DNA of 64,000 nt from Christensenellaceae bacterium (GCA_031261085.1 JAISKB010000007.1:32468-96467); one strand, 5' to 3'; counted from the stretch's first letter, positions 48,303 to 57,310 are shown. The notes: a model not told the origin generated them from the letters alone. Made by a program: numbers and translations.

Positions 48303-50585
48303 ATGAGTGTAGGGGAGAGCATAAGGCGCGTAGACGCGCTGGATAAAGTAACAGGCCGGGCAAAATATACCGATGACCTTGCGGATAAGTGCGTGCTGGT
48401 GGCTAAAATATTGCATTCCAACATCGCACACGGCATCGTAAAAAAAATAGACACCAGCGCGGCCGAAGCGATAGAGGGTGTGGTCAAAATCGTGACCTGC
48501 TTCGATGTGCCGCCCTATCGGTTCCCCACGGCGGGGCACCCGTGGAGCACCGACCCGCACCATCAGGACGTACAGGATAGGGTGCTGCTTACCCAGCATG
48601 TGCGCTTTTATGGCGACGATGTGGCGGCGGTCATTGCCGAAAACGAGGTGGCGGCCAGCCAGGCGGTGCGCGCGATACAGGTCGAATACGAAGAGCTTCC
48701 CTTCGTGCTGGATGCGCAAAGGGCTATGGAGCCGGATGCGCCGCTGCTGCATGAGGCATACCCAAACAACATATTGGGGCATACCAACATACGCAAAGGG
48801 GATTATGAGGCGGCCATAAAGGAGCCCGGGCTCATCAAGGTAGAGGGCTGGTACGAAACCCCCACCGTGCAGCACTGCCATATCGAAAACAATATCTCTT
48901 ACGCCTATCAGGAGGGCCAGCGCATCACCGTGGTGGCTTCCACGCAAATACCGCATATCGTGCGGCGCATTGTGGGGCAGGCGCTGGGCATACCCTGGGG
49001 GGATGTGCGCATCATAAAGCCGTATATCGGCGGCGGGTTTGGCAACAAGCAGGATGCGCTCTATGAGCCGCTGTGCGCCTTTTTGTGCACGCAGGTGGGC
49101 GGCCGCTGCGTAAAGCTGGATGTCAGCCGCGAAGAAACCTTCGTTTCCAACAGGGTGCGGCACGGCATACGCAGCCACATCATCAGCTACCTTAGGCCCG
49201 ATGGCAGCTTTGCGGCCCGCAAGCTGGAGTGCTTCTCCAATCAGGGCGCGTATGCCTCGCACGGGCACGGCATCGCGGCAAAGGGCATGGGCGCCTTCCC
49301 GCAGCTTTACCCGTGTGATAACCTGGAATGCGACGCCTATTCGGTGTTTACCAACAGGCCGGTGGCGGGCGCCATGCGCGGCTACGGCATACCGCAGGCC
49401 ATGTTTGCCAACGAGAGCCACATCGACGATATCTGCCGCGTACTCCAAATGGATCCCATCGAATTCCGGCGCAAAAACATGATGCCGGTGGGCTATGTGG
49501 ATGGCTTCAGTAAAAATGAAAATTATGTAGACAGCCTGGGTCAGTGCATCGAAAAGGGCAAAGAATATATCGACTACGACCGCAAGCGCGAGGAATACGC
49601 AAAGGATACCGGCCCCGTGCGCCGCGGCATAGGCATGGCGATATTTTGGTATAACACCGCTGTGTGGCCCATCAGCCTGGAAACAAGCTCCTGCCGCATG
49701 GTGCTCAATCAGGATGGCTCCATACAGCTGCAGATGGGCGAGACGGAGATCGGCCAGGGCTCGGATACCGCCTTTGCGCAGATGGCGGCCGAAACGCTGG
49801 GCATCCCGGTGGAGCAGGTACACATCATATCCTCGCAGGATACCGACCTCACGCCGTTTGGCCTGGGCTCCTATGCTTCGCGCCAAACCTATGTGGGCGG
49901 CTTCGCCATACGGCAAACCGCGCTGCTGATGAAGCAGCGCATACAGCAATACGCCTCCGAAATGACCCGTGTAGCCCCCTTCGATATCGACATCGTGGAT
50001 GGAAACATACTGCGCACCACGGATGGGCGCGTGCTCATGACGCTGGGGGACTTGGCGACCGAGGCCATTTACAGCCTGACGCACAGCCAGCACATCACCT
50101 CCGAGAGCACCTACCAAATCAAAAACAACGCCTATTCCTTTGGCTGCGGCTTTGCCGAGGTAGAGGTGGATATACCCCTGTGCAAGGTGCGCATCCTCAA
50201 CATCATCAACGTGCACGACTGCGGGCGGCTCATCAACCCCGCGCTGGCCGAGGCGCAGGTGCACGGCGGCATGAGCATGGGCATAGGCTTTGGCATGAGC
50301 GAGCAGCTGCTCTTCGATGAAAAGACCGGCAAAACGCTCAACGATAACCTGCTCGATTACAAGCTTTCCACCACGATGGATCACCCCGACCTAGTGGCGC
50401 GCTTTGTAGAAAACTTTGAGCCCACCAGCGCCTATGGCACCAAATCCTTGGGCGAACCCCCGGCTGTGCCGGGCGCGCCCGCCCTGCGCAACGCGATATT
50501 GCACGCCACGGGCGTTGCCGTCAACACGCTGCCGCTCAACCCGCACACCCTCTTTGCCCAGTTCAAAGAGGAAGGCTTGCTATAA
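48303..50585 (+). CDS. xdhA: Xanthine dehydrogenase-type molybdopterin-binding subunit
   Basis: 760 residues of the xanthine oxidase-family large subunit. The N-terminal hammerhead domain (RVDALDKVTGRAKYTDDL) is followed by cofactor-binding regions such as YIGGGFGNKQDA, RGYGIPQAMFANES and QGSDTAFAQMAAETLG, and TKSLGEPPAVPGAPALRNAI near the C-terminus with the catalytic Glu. It oxidises hypoxanthine/xanthine; relatives act on other purines or nicotinate, so substrate is inferred from the neighbours. The start follows TAGGAGGTGCTCAT. It lies 11 bases after ade. Confidence 0.93.
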   Translation: MSVGESIRRVDALDKVTGRAKYTDDLADKCVLVAKILHSNIAHGIVKKIDTSAAEAIEGVVKIVTCFDVPPYRFPTAGHPWSTDPHHQDVQDRVLLTQHVRFYGDDVAAVIAENEVAASQAVRAIQVEYEELPFVLDAQRAMEPDAPLLHEAYPNNILGHTNIRKGDYEAAIKEPGLIKVEGWYETPTVQHCHIENNISYAYQEGQRITVVASTQIPHIVRRIVGQALGIPWGDVRIIKPYIGGGFGNKQDALYEPLCAFLCTQVGGRCVKLDVSREETFVSNRVRHGIRSHIISYLRPDGSFAARKLECFSNQGAYASHGHGIAAKGMGAFPQLYPCDNLECDAYSVFTNRPVAGAMRGYGIPQAMFANESHIDDICRVLQMDPIEFRRKNMMPVGYVDGFSKNENYVDSLGQCIEKGKEYIDYDRKREEYAKDTGPVRRGIGMAIFWYNTAVWPISLETSSCRMVLNQDGSIQLQMGETEIGQGSDTAFAQMAAETLGIPVEQVHIISSQDTDLTPFGLGSYASRQTYVGGFAIRQTALLMKQRIQQYASEMTRVAPFDIDIVDGNILRTTDGRVLMTLGDLATEAIYSLTHSQHITSESTYQIKNNAYSFGCGFAEVEVDIPLCKVRILNIINVHDCGRLINPALAEAQVHGGMSMGIGFGMSEQLLFDEKTGKTLNDNLLDYKLSTTMDHPDLVARFVENFEPTSAYGTKSLGEPPAVPGAPALRNAILHATGVAVNTLPLNPHTLFAQFKEEGLL

Positions 50586-50600
50586 GGAGGAACCCGCTTT

Positions 50601-51482
50601 ATGTATGACATCAAAGCATTATACGAGGCTACCAGCGTAAAGCACGCCGTTGAACTGCTGCAGGCGCACCCCGAAGCCAAGGTGTTGGCGGGGGGCAGCG
50701 ATGTGCTGGTGCAAATGCGCGAGGGCAAGCTTGCCGGTAAAGAACTGGTGAGCATATATAGGTTGGATGCGCTGCGCGGCGTATCGTTGGATGCCGACGG
50801 AACCATCCGCATTGGCTCGCTGACCAGCTTTTCGCATATCACACAAAGCCCCATCATCCGGCAGCACCTAAACGTGCTGGGTGAAGCGGTGGATATGGTG
50901 GGCGGCCCGCAGGTTCGCAATATAGGCACCATTGGCGGCAACACCTGCAATGGCGTCACCAGTGCGGATAGCGGATCTACCCTGGTTGCCTACGATGCGG
51001 TGATGCAGGTGGAGGGGCCCGAGGGCGTCCGGCTCATCCCCATTGCCGAATGGTATGTGGGGGCCGGGCGGGTTTCGCTCCGCCCCGGGGAGCTTCAAAC
51101 CGCAATATTGGTTCCCCTGCAGAAGTATCAGGGCTACAAGGGGCACTATATCAAATATGCCATGCGCAACGCGATGGATATCGCCACCACCGGCTGCTCG
51201 GTAAACGTGAAGCTCAGCGCCGATAAAAAAACGATAGAGGATGTACGCATGGCCTATGGCGTGGCCGGGCCGGTGCCCATGCGCGCGCCTGCCGCCGAGG
51301 CGTTTGCCAAAGGTAAGCCCGCCCTCGAAGAGACCATACAGGGCTTTGGCGAGGCGGCGCTGGGGGATGTAAACCCGCGCAACAGCTGGCGCGCCAGCAG
51401 GGAATTCCGCCTGCACCTGGCACAGGAGCTATCCAAGCGCGCCCTGCGCGAAACCATACGGCTTTCGGGAGGTGTAGTGTGA
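50601..51482 (+). CDS. xdhB: Xanthine dehydrogenase-type FAD-binding subunit
   Basis: 293 residues. FAD-binding fold with AKVLAGGSDVLVQMREGK (residues about 28-45) and the pyrophosphate-binding VRNIGTIGGNTCNGVTSADS near 110, then the C-terminal CO-dehydrogenase flavoprotein domain. It passes electrons from the molybdenum subunit via FeS centres to NAD+ or another acceptor. The start follows AAGGAGGAACCCGCTTT. Confidence 0.94.
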   Translation: MYDIKALYEATSVKHAVELLQAHPEAKVLAGGSDVLVQMREGKLAGKELVSIYRLDALRGVSLDADGTIRIGSLTSFSHITQSPIIRQHLNVLGEAVDMVGGPQVRNIGTIGGNTCNGVTSADSGSTLVAYDAVMQVEGPEGVRLIPIAEWYVGAGRVSLRPGELQTAILVPLQKYQGYKGHYIKYAMRNAMDIATTGCSVNVKLSADKKTIEDVRMAYGVAGPVPMRAPAAEAFAKGKPALEETIQGFGEAALGDVNPRNSWRASREFRLHLAQELSKRALRETIRLSGGVV

Positions 51483-51976
51483 TGCACGAAGTACAATATA
51501 AGCTGGTTAAATGTACGATCAACGGCAGGCCCGTGCAAACCATGGTGGATGTGCGCGCGTCCCTTACCGATATGCTGCGCAACGACTACCGGCTCACCTC
51601 GGTTAAAAAAGGCTGCGAGGTGGGGGAGTGCGGCGCGTGCAACGTGCTGATAGACGGCGAATGCTTCAACAGCTGCATTTACCTTGCGGTATGGGCGGAG
51701 GGTAAAAACATACGCACGCTCGAGGGGTTGCTGGGTCCCAACGGTGAGCTTTCCGATATTCAGCAGGCGTTCATCGATGAAACCGCCGTGCAATGCGGCT
51801 TCTGCACCCCCGGCTTCATTATGACCGCCGTAGAAATATTGGAAACCGGCAAGGAATATACCCGCGATGAGCTGCGCAAGCTGCTTTCGGGCCACCTGTG
51901 CCGCTGCACCGGGTACGAAAATATCATCAACGCGGTGGAGAACACCATGCACAAACGCCTGGCGGCCAAAAAATAA
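51482..51976 (+). CDS. xdhC: Xanthine dehydrogenase-type 2Fe-2S subunit
   Basis: 164 residues with the two [2Fe-2S] motifs of the family: GCEVGECGACNVLIDGECFNSC-type plant ferredoxin site near residue 45 and CGFCTPGFIM with CRCTGYENI near 105-140. The start is ATG 51482 with GGGAGG nine bases before; GTG 51479 is an alternative. It overlaps the xdhB stop (TGATG). Last gene of the operon. Confidence 0.95.
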   Translation: MHEVQYKLVKCTINGRPVQTMVDVRASLTDMLRNDYRLTSVKKGCEVGECGACNVLIDGECFNSCIYLAVWAEGKNIRTLEGLLGPNGELSDIQQAFIDETAVQCGFCTPGFIMTAVEILETGKEYTRDELRKLLSGHLCRCTGYENIINAVENTMHKRLAAKK

Positions 51977-51996
51977 GGCTATATTCGTGTAATATT

Positions 51997-52024
51997 AAAA
52001 GCGCGCCCTTGGGCGCGCTTTTTT
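51997..52024 (+). terminator. ade-xdh operon terminator
   Basis: AAAAGCGCGCCC-TT-GGGCGCGCTTTT followed by TT: a 12-bp complementary stem (the 2-base centre would open into a small loop). Confidence 0.9.
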
Positions 52025-52037
52025 GTGGGGAAAACAA

Positions 52038-52286
52038 TCAATTGCCGTTCAATAAATCGTTTGGCGTAACGCCAAGCGCGCGCGCAATTGCTTTTACTTC
52101 ATAATCGGGCACAAACCGCGAACCATTTTCGATACGAACAATGGTTATTCTGTCTATTTCGCATCCGGCCAGTTGCAATTTTACCGCCAGCTGCAGCTGC
52201 GTCCAAGGCGGCGTCTTAGCTTTGCGCAACCTTCTTACATGCGAGCCTATGATATTTTTTGATTTCCCGTCCCAATATATTTTCAC
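52038..52286 (-). CDS. XRE-family transcriptional regulator
   Basis: 82 residues, nearly only a helix-turn-helix: IGSHVRRLRKAKTPPWTQLQLAVKLQLA, then CEIDRITIVRIENGSRFVPD with the recognition helix, and VKAIARALGVTPNDLL. It is divergent to an unknown gene, and two identical palindromes flank the shared promoter region. It probably represses that gene and itself. GC content is lower than in the neighbours. Confidence 0.88.
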   Translation of the reverse strand: MKIYWDGKSKNIIGSHVRRLRKAKTPPWTQLQLAVKLQLAGCEIDRITIVRIENGSRFVPDYEVKAIARALGVTPNDLLNGN

Positions 52287-52313
52287 GCTATTTAGTATGC
52301 TCCAGTCCTGTTG

Positions 52314-52383
52314 GTTCTAAAGATGAACAACTATTGGTTGATTCTATATGCAGAATGTGCTATAATAAGTTCTAAAGATGAAC
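52314..52383 (+). promoter_or_regulatory. Divergent promoter region with twin identical operators
   Basis: GTTCTAAAGATGAAC occurs at 52314-52328 and 52369-52383, exactly the same 15 bases, each with GTTC/GAAC arms. Between them lies TTGATT (52338-52343), 17 bases, TATAAT (52361-52366) for the plus-strand gene. The downstream copy covers its transcription start; the upstream copy overlaps a likely -35 of the minus-strand XRE gene. Copies are 55 bases apart, suitable for a repressor pair or loop. Confidence 0.8.
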
Positions 52384-52406
52384 TTATATATCGTGGAGGC
52401 ACGAGA

Positions 52407-52937
52407 ATGAAAAGCACTGATAGCGGCTTTTTAAGAAGCCTTCATTTACTCAATGTAGATTTGGATGCAGTGGGGCAGCCAATCGATTCTTTTTTTGCCT
52501 CAGACTATCATTATGTTGGATGGGCAAGTTACACGAAAGCATTTCGGGATGAGAACCCCAATAGCGCACTTGATGCGGATTTAAAAGCTTTATATGACAT
52601 TATAACAGCGGATGATATTGCGGCAGCGTCAAGAAGATTTATACAAAACATCTCTAAGTTGGGGCCCAAAGGGCCGTCTATGCATTATAATTCCTTTTTA
52701 CGGTGTATTGCTGACAAGTTAAAAAATTGGCCCGGCATAGACGAAAATGCGGGCGCCTTGATGTTGCTTGCCTTCTGCTACGCGCAGGCCCACGAGAATG
52801 AAGAAGCGAATATATCCCTACTACAGGTGCTTAAGCTGGAACAGGCAGGAAAACTATCCTCCATACATATGGCGTGGGTGCCCTTGGCAAGGGTCACGGG
52901 CTTTGAAACGTGGTATCGACGAAAGCTTGATTTATAA
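52407..52937 (+). CDS. Hypothetical protein under twin-operator control
   Basis: 176 residues from the ATG at 52407 (MKSTDSGFLRSLHLLNVDLD) with GTGGAGG upstream. No signal peptide or membrane helix. It is helical by composition, with an acidic middle (NSALDADLKALYDIITADDIAAASRRF read as LYDIITADDI and AAASRRF) and a C-terminal half ALMLLAFCYAQAHENEEANISLLQVLKLEQ that looks like a tetratricopeptide-type helical pair. I do not recognise the family. Lower GC than flanking genes hints at transfer. The divergent XRE regulator probably controls it. Confidence 0.7.
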   Translation: MKSTDSGFLRSLHLLNVDLDAVGQPIDSFFASDYHYVGWASYTKAFRDENPNSALDADLKALYDIITADDIAAASRRFIQNISKLGPKGPSMHYNSFLRCIADKLKNWPGIDENAGALMLLAFCYAQAHENEEANISLLQVLKLEQAGKLSSIHMAWVPLARVTGFETWYRRKLDL

Positions 52938-52971
52938 GCTGCTTTAATATTTTGAAGCGGCGCAGCTTTTT
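52936..52971 (+). terminator. Terminator of the hypothetical gene
   Basis: AAGCTGC (starting in the stop codon) pairs with GCAGCTT, followed by TTT. The loop is long (19 bases). A second perfect 10-bp inverted repeat, GGGTTTAAGG / CCTTAAACCC (52977-53006), follows. Confidence 0.55.
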
Positions 52972-53102
52972 GGGAAGGGTTTAAGGAATAACCAAACCTT
53001 AAACCCACATAAATATGCCCGCCCCAAGAAATTCAAAGGACGGACAAAATCGGATAACAAATATGGTATACACCTCGCAAAGGCATAAAAAAGAACAAAG
53101 CA

Positions 53103-53131
53103 ATTATATAATAAGGCGCGAAATCTGTCAA
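53103..53131 (-). promoter_or_regulatory. Orphan consensus promoter on the minus strand
   Basis: On the minus strand TTGACA (53126-53131), 17 bases, TATAAT (53103-53108): perfect consensus in both boxes and spacing. There is no minus-strand gene downstream until the XRE gene at 52286, so the transcript would run antisense into the 3' end of the hypothetical gene. The -35 lies inside one arm (AAATCTGTC, 53121-53129) of an inverted repeat whose other arm is GACAGATTT (53167-53175). The 370-base gap 52938-53310 holds no other gene that I can see. Confidence 0.65.
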
Positions 53132-53310
53132 GTATTGTTAAAGAATATTAGAATATATTATGTAACGACAGATTTTTTGGGCAGTGGCAAATATTACAGG
53201 GCAAAAACAACGGGTTGCATCGGCATACTACAATCAGGCGCGGGATGAAAGCGAACGCAATTGCTTTAAACCGCATATTCTGCCATAAAACCTGAAGGAG
53301 ATTCCAACCT

Positions 53311-54069
53311 ATGCATTTGTGCTCTGTGGGCACACACGAATATGATGTGGATATAAAAAAACTGCTGCAACGGCGGTTGGAGCAGGCGGGGCAGCCGGTC
53401 GCGCTCAGCGGCGACAACGGATTGGTGCGCATAGAGCTTAGCGGCGAGGGCGCGCTCGAGGGCTGGTGTACGGCGGTTTGCGCGCTGCTGCTGCGCGACC
53501 TGGCGCATTTTGAAATGGCGCGCATGGTCAACGACCTGCCGCTTTCGCTGGAAGAAAAGCGCAGTGTGCTGCCCGAGGCGGTACGCCTAAGCCGCGCCAT
53601 GCTGCAGGGCGAGGAGGATGCGCCCTCCGCCGCGCAGGCCGATGTAACGCACATGCTGATGGCCTATTATGCCGAGGAAGACCACTTGAACCTGGAGGGC
53701 TTTATGCGCTTTAGGCTGAAGGAGGTGCTGCGCGATTGGGAGCTTTGCGTGATGCAGGCGACGGAGGAACTGCTGCTGCAAGCCGAATACAACGAGCTGA
53801 TGCATGTACTTTCGGCGTTTATGCAGCTTGCGCCGCCGCAGATAAAGGATGTGTATGTGGTGCTAAACCCCGATGGCAGCTGCATCTTAACCGATGATAA
53901 GGACAGCCGCATCGAATATGACCCCTGCACCGGCGATAACGTGCTTAACGCGCTGGCAGGGCTATCGCCCGAACGCATCACGGTGTATGATCTTTCGGGC
54001 GGGCGCAGCGCGCAGCTGGCCGAGGCGCTCATACGCATGTTTGAGCACAGGGTGCGCGTGTTTAAGTAA
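53311..54069 (+). CDS. ytxC: Putative sporulation protein YtxC
   Basis: 252 residues. Similar in layout to YtxC-like sporulation proteins: a variable N-terminal half and a conserved C-terminal half with EGFMRFRLKEVLRDWELCV, ATEELLLQAEYNELMHVLSAF and KDVYVVLNPDGSCILTDDKD. The family is limited to endospore formers; its molecular role is unknown. The start follows GAAGGAGATTCCAACCT. Convergent with the MarR gene, one base apart. Confidence 0.8.
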   Translation: MHLCSVGTHEYDVDIKKLLQRRLEQAGQPVALSGDNGLVRIELSGEGALEGWCTAVCALLLRDLAHFEMARMVNDLPLSLEEKRSVLPEAVRLSRAMLQGEEDAPSAAQADVTHMLMAYYAEEDHLNLEGFMRFRLKEVLRDWELCVMQATEELLLQAEYNELMHVLSAFMQLAPPQIKDVYVVLNPDGSCILTDDKDSRIEYDPCTGDNVLNALAGLSPERITVYDLSGGRSAQLAEALIRMFEHRVRVFK

Positions 54070-54070
54070 G

Positions 54071-54538
54071 CTAGCTCTCCAGCCGGGCTTTGAGCGAGGT
54101 GAGGCTGGTATCCATACGCTGCAGCATGGCGAGCAGTACATCCTGTTCATCGGTGGAGAGGGATTCGAGCATGGTGTTGAAGAACATGCTGTAGTCTATC
54201 TCACACCAACGGGCATAATCCTCACCTTTTTTGGTGAGCGTCAGCCGTATGCAGCGGGTGTCTTTTTTATCGCGGATGCGCGTTACAAAACCGCCGGATT
54301 CCAGCCTGCGCAGCGAAATGCCGGCCGAGGCCTTGCCTATGCCCAAATGGTCCGCAATTTCGTTTTGCGTGGGCTTGTTGAGCTGCCGGAGCGCAAACAG
54401 TATTTGCGGCTGGCCCGGGTACAGGCCATATTTGCCCAGCGTGAGCTGCATGCAAATGGCATAAGTATGCTGCAGGCCGCCAAATACAGAGCCGATTTCA
54501 TCGGCGAAGGGCTTGTGGGAGCGACGCGCGGATTCCAT
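54071..54538 (-). CDS. MarR family transcriptional regulator
   Basis: 155 residues. The winged-helix core is QNEIADHLGIGKASAGISLRRLESGGFV with the wing RIRDKKDTRCIRLTLTKKG, flanked by dimerisation helices. Unlike most MarR genes it is not next to a transporter: the divergent neighbour is glycogen phosphorylase about 300 bases away. Target genes unknown. The ribosome site is TGGAGAATTGAATTATT. Confidence 0.92.
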   Translation of the reverse strand: MESARRSHKPFADEIGSVFGGLQHTYAICMQLTLGKYGLYPGQPQILFALRQLNKPTQNEIADHLGIGKASAGISLRRLESGGFVTRIRDKKDTRCIRLTLTKKGEDYARWCEIDYSMFFNTMLESLSTDEQDVLLAMLQRMDTSLTSLKARLES

Positions 54539-54624
54539 AATAATTCAATTCTCCAAAAAAATAAAAACTTATTTACAAACCGTGCAGAGCGGGTTGCCAC
54601 GGTTGCATGCATGAATATAAATTT

Positions 54625-54653
54625 ATCATAGTCGGGCCGTCCCCATATGTCAA
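54625..54653 (-). promoter_or_regulatory. Promoter of the MarR gene
   Basis: On the minus strand TTGACA (54648-54653), 17 bases, TATGAT (54625-54630). The roughly 80-base leader contains an AACCGTG/CACGGTT inverted repeat (54578-54604) that could be an operator or a hairpin. For glgP I see only AT-rich sequence (54655-54760) without a convincing promoter. Confidence 0.7.
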
Positions 54654-54832
54654 GCGGATTTTATGTCGACATATAGTATATATAGCTTACCGCAATGAAG
54701 ATGTTGTAAGCGCGCAAAGTTGTCACTTTATATCAATTATGATAAACTATACGGAATTGAGTTTCTTGCGGTGCGCTGTGGACGCCGGGGCGAAAGCGGC
54801 CGCCGTTTATATTTTTAACGAGGGGGAAGTGT

Positions 54833-57187
54833 ATGGAACCCACTATGATTTTGCGGCGCATGGAAGAACAGCTGCATAACGATTACCAGATAGACCTTTG
54901 TGAGGCGAATACGATACAGCTCCATAAGGCGCTTTCCGAAGCGGTGATGTTCAGCATAGCGGAGGATTGGCGGCATTCCCGCCGGGCGCACGAGAGGGTG
55001 CGCCGCGCCTACTATTTTAGCGCCGAATATCTGATGGGGCGCATGGTGTTCAACAACCTGTATTGCCTGGGCATTTTAGAGGATATTCGCGGTTTGCTGC
55101 GCGCGCGGGGCGCCGACCTTAGCGCCATGGAGGATATTGAGGATGCCGCGCTGGGCAACGGCGGGCTGGGGCGCCTGGCGGCCTGCTTCCTCGACAGCGC
55201 GGCTACGCTGCGCCTGCCGTTGGATGGCTATGGCCTGCGCTATAAGTTTGGCCTGTTCAAACAAACGTTTAAGGATGGATTCCAGGTCGAAAAGGCGGAT
55301 GACTGGCAGCGCTATGGCGACCCATGGTCCCGCCGCCGGGATGATAAAACCGTGGAGGTGCGCTTTGCCGATCAAAGCGTGCTGGCCGTCCCCTACGACA
55401 TGCCCATTTTGGGCTATGGCACCAGCAACATCGGCACGCTGCGCTTGTGGCAGAGCGAGCCGGTGGAGGAATTTGACTTTGCGCTGTTTAACGATCAAGA
55501 ATATGACTTGGCCGTGCGTGAAAAGAACAAGGTGGAGGATATTACCCGGGTGCTTTACCCCAACGACAGCACCTACGAGGGTAAAAGGCTGCGCCTAAAG
55601 CAGCAGTATTTCCTATCCAGCGCCAGCCTGCAGGATATTCTGCGCCGGTATAAGCGGGTGCGGGGCGGCGATATGAACGGCTTCGCGGCGCACTGCGCCA
55701 TACAGCTCAACGATACGCACCCCACCATATCCATACCCGAGCTGGTGCGGCTGCTTATGCTGGAGGGACTGGATTTTGACGCCGCGTTCGACATCGCGCG
55801 CGCCACGTTCAACTACACCAACCATACCATCATGAGCGAGGCACTGGAAAAATGGGATTATGAGCTGATGCGGTCCGTCGTGCCCGAAATCACCGAGATC
55901 ATCAGCCGCATCAACGATAGGATGAATGTGGAGCTGCGCAGCAAGGGCGCCCCGGAGGAACGCATCAACCGTATGCAGATAGCCCAAAACGGGCAGGTGC
56001 ACATGGCGCGTTTGGCGGTATACGCCAGCACCTATATAAACGGCGTGGCGCGCCTCCACAGCGAAATACTCAAAAACGACCTGTTTGCCGATTGGTATGC
56101 CGTGTACCCCGAGCGGTTTTGCAATAAGACCAATGGCATCACGCAGCGCCGCTGGCTGGGGCTGTGCAACCCCGAGCTTACAGCCCTGCTCACGCAAACC
56201 ATAGGCGGCGGCTTTTTGACCGGCCTCGACAGGCTTCAAGCCTTGCGCGGCCATGCGGACAACGCGACCGTGGCCCGCTTTAACGCCATAAAGCAGGCAA
56301 AAAAGGCGCAGCTGAGCGCCATCGTACGCGAGCGCGAGGGCGTGTCGCTGCCCCCCGATTTTCTGTTCGATACGCAGGTGAAGCGGATGCATGAATATAA
56401 GCGGCAGCTGCTCAACGCGTTTTCGGTGATGGATATTTACTATTCGCTCAAGGAGGGCAGCCTTACCGACTTTACACCCACCTGCTTTTTGTTTGGGGCC
56501 AAGGCGGCGCCGGGCTATAAGCGCGCCAAGGCGGTTATCAAATATGTGCACGAGGTGGCGAATTTGGTCAACAACGACCCGGCCGTGCACGATAAAATGC
56601 GGGTGGTGTTCGTGCAAAATTACAATTGCTCGTATGCCGAGCATATTATACCCGCGGCGGATATTTCGGAGCAGATCAGCCCCGCGGGCACCGAGGCCAG
56701 CGGCACCGGCAATATGAAGTTTATGCTCAACGGCACCGTTACGCTGGGCACGTTCGATGGCGCAAACATCGAGATCGTGGAGCAGGCGGGCGAGGAGAAC
56801 AACTATATTTTCGGCGCGCGGGTAGAGGATATTGCCCGCGTTAAGGATAGCTACCGCCCGCGGGATATTTACGACCGGGAGCCGCGCGTCCGCCGCGCGG
56901 TGGATACGCTGGTGAACGGCGCGCTGCCTGATGGCGGCGACGGCATGTTCCGCGAGCTGTATGAAAGCCTGCTGGAGGGCACATCGTGGCATGCGCCGGA
57001 TCATTACTACCTGCTGCTGGACTTTTTGCCCTATCAGGAGGCGCGGCTGCGCGCCAACCGCGATTACCGCGACCGCATCGCCTTTGGGCGCAAGTGCCTG
57101 CTGAACATCGCCGGCGCGGGCAAGTTCTCCAGCGACCGCACCATCGCCGAATACGCGAGCGAGCTGTGGAATATCTACGCCATATAG
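54833..57187 (+). CDS. glgP: Glycogen/alpha-glucan phosphorylase
   Basis: 784 residues. It releases glucose 1-phosphate from glycogen or maltodextrin. N-terminal AYYFSAEYLMGRMVFNNL, then LGNGGLGRLAACFLDS near residue 105, HPTISIPELVR near 300, and the PLP-binding Lys in EASGTGNMKFMLNGT near 625. The N-terminus is shorter than in regulated animal enzymes, as in bacterial forms. GAGGGGGAAGTGT precedes the ATG. No other glycogen genes are close by. Confidence 0.96.
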   Translation: MEPTMILRRMEEQLHNDYQIDLCEANTIQLHKALSEAVMFSIAEDWRHSRRAHERVRRAYYFSAEYLMGRMVFNNLYCLGILEDIRGLLRARGADLSAMEDIEDAALGNGGLGRLAACFLDSAATLRLPLDGYGLRYKFGLFKQTFKDGFQVEKADDWQRYGDPWSRRRDDKTVEVRFADQSVLAVPYDMPILGYGTSNIGTLRLWQSEPVEEFDFALFNDQEYDLAVREKNKVEDITRVLYPNDSTYEGKRLRLKQQYFLSSASLQDILRRYKRVRGGDMNGFAAHCAIQLNDTHPTISIPELVRLLMLEGLDFDAAFDIARATFNYTNHTIMSEALEKWDYELMRSVVPEITEIISRINDRMNVELRSKGAPEERINRMQIAQNGQVHMARLAVYASTYINGVARLHSEILKNDLFADWYAVYPERFCNKTNGITQRRWLGLCNPELTALLTQTIGGGFLTGLDRLQALRGHADNATVARFNAIKQAKKAQLSAIVREREGVSLPPDFLFDTQVKRMHEYKRQLLNAFSVMDIYYSLKEGSLTDFTPTCFLFGAKAAPGYKRAKAVIKYVHEVANLVNNDPAVHDKMRVVFVQNYNCSYAEHIIPAADISEQISPAGTEASGTGNMKFMLNGTVTLGTFDGANIEIVEQAGEENNYIFGARVEDIARVKDSYRPRDIYDREPRVRRAVDTLVNGALPDGGDGMFRELYESLLEGTSWHAPDHYYLLLDFLPYQEARLRANRDYRDRIAFGRKCLLNIAGAGKFSSDRTIAEYASELWNIYAI

Positions 57188-57216
57188 GGCTTTTTTGGAA
57201 GCAAAGCCGCATTGTT

Positions 57217-57245
57217 AAAGCGCGCCTAAAATGGTGCGCTTTTTA
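57217..57245 (+). terminator. glgP terminator
   Basis: AAAGCGCGCC-TAAAAT-GGTGCGCTTT followed by TTA; one G-U pair in the stem. Confidence 0.75.
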
Positions 57246-57310
57246 TATGGGGAAACGGGCACCGGGCAGGGCCCCCGCAAACAGAAAAAATAGCCCTGGC
57301 CCCACCGCTA

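Noticed and set aside
48036..50384. 782-codon open frame antisense to xdhA
   Set aside because: It lies fully opposite a well-conserved gene, is extremely His/Arg/Ala-rich, has no family motifs and results from the codon bias of xdhA.
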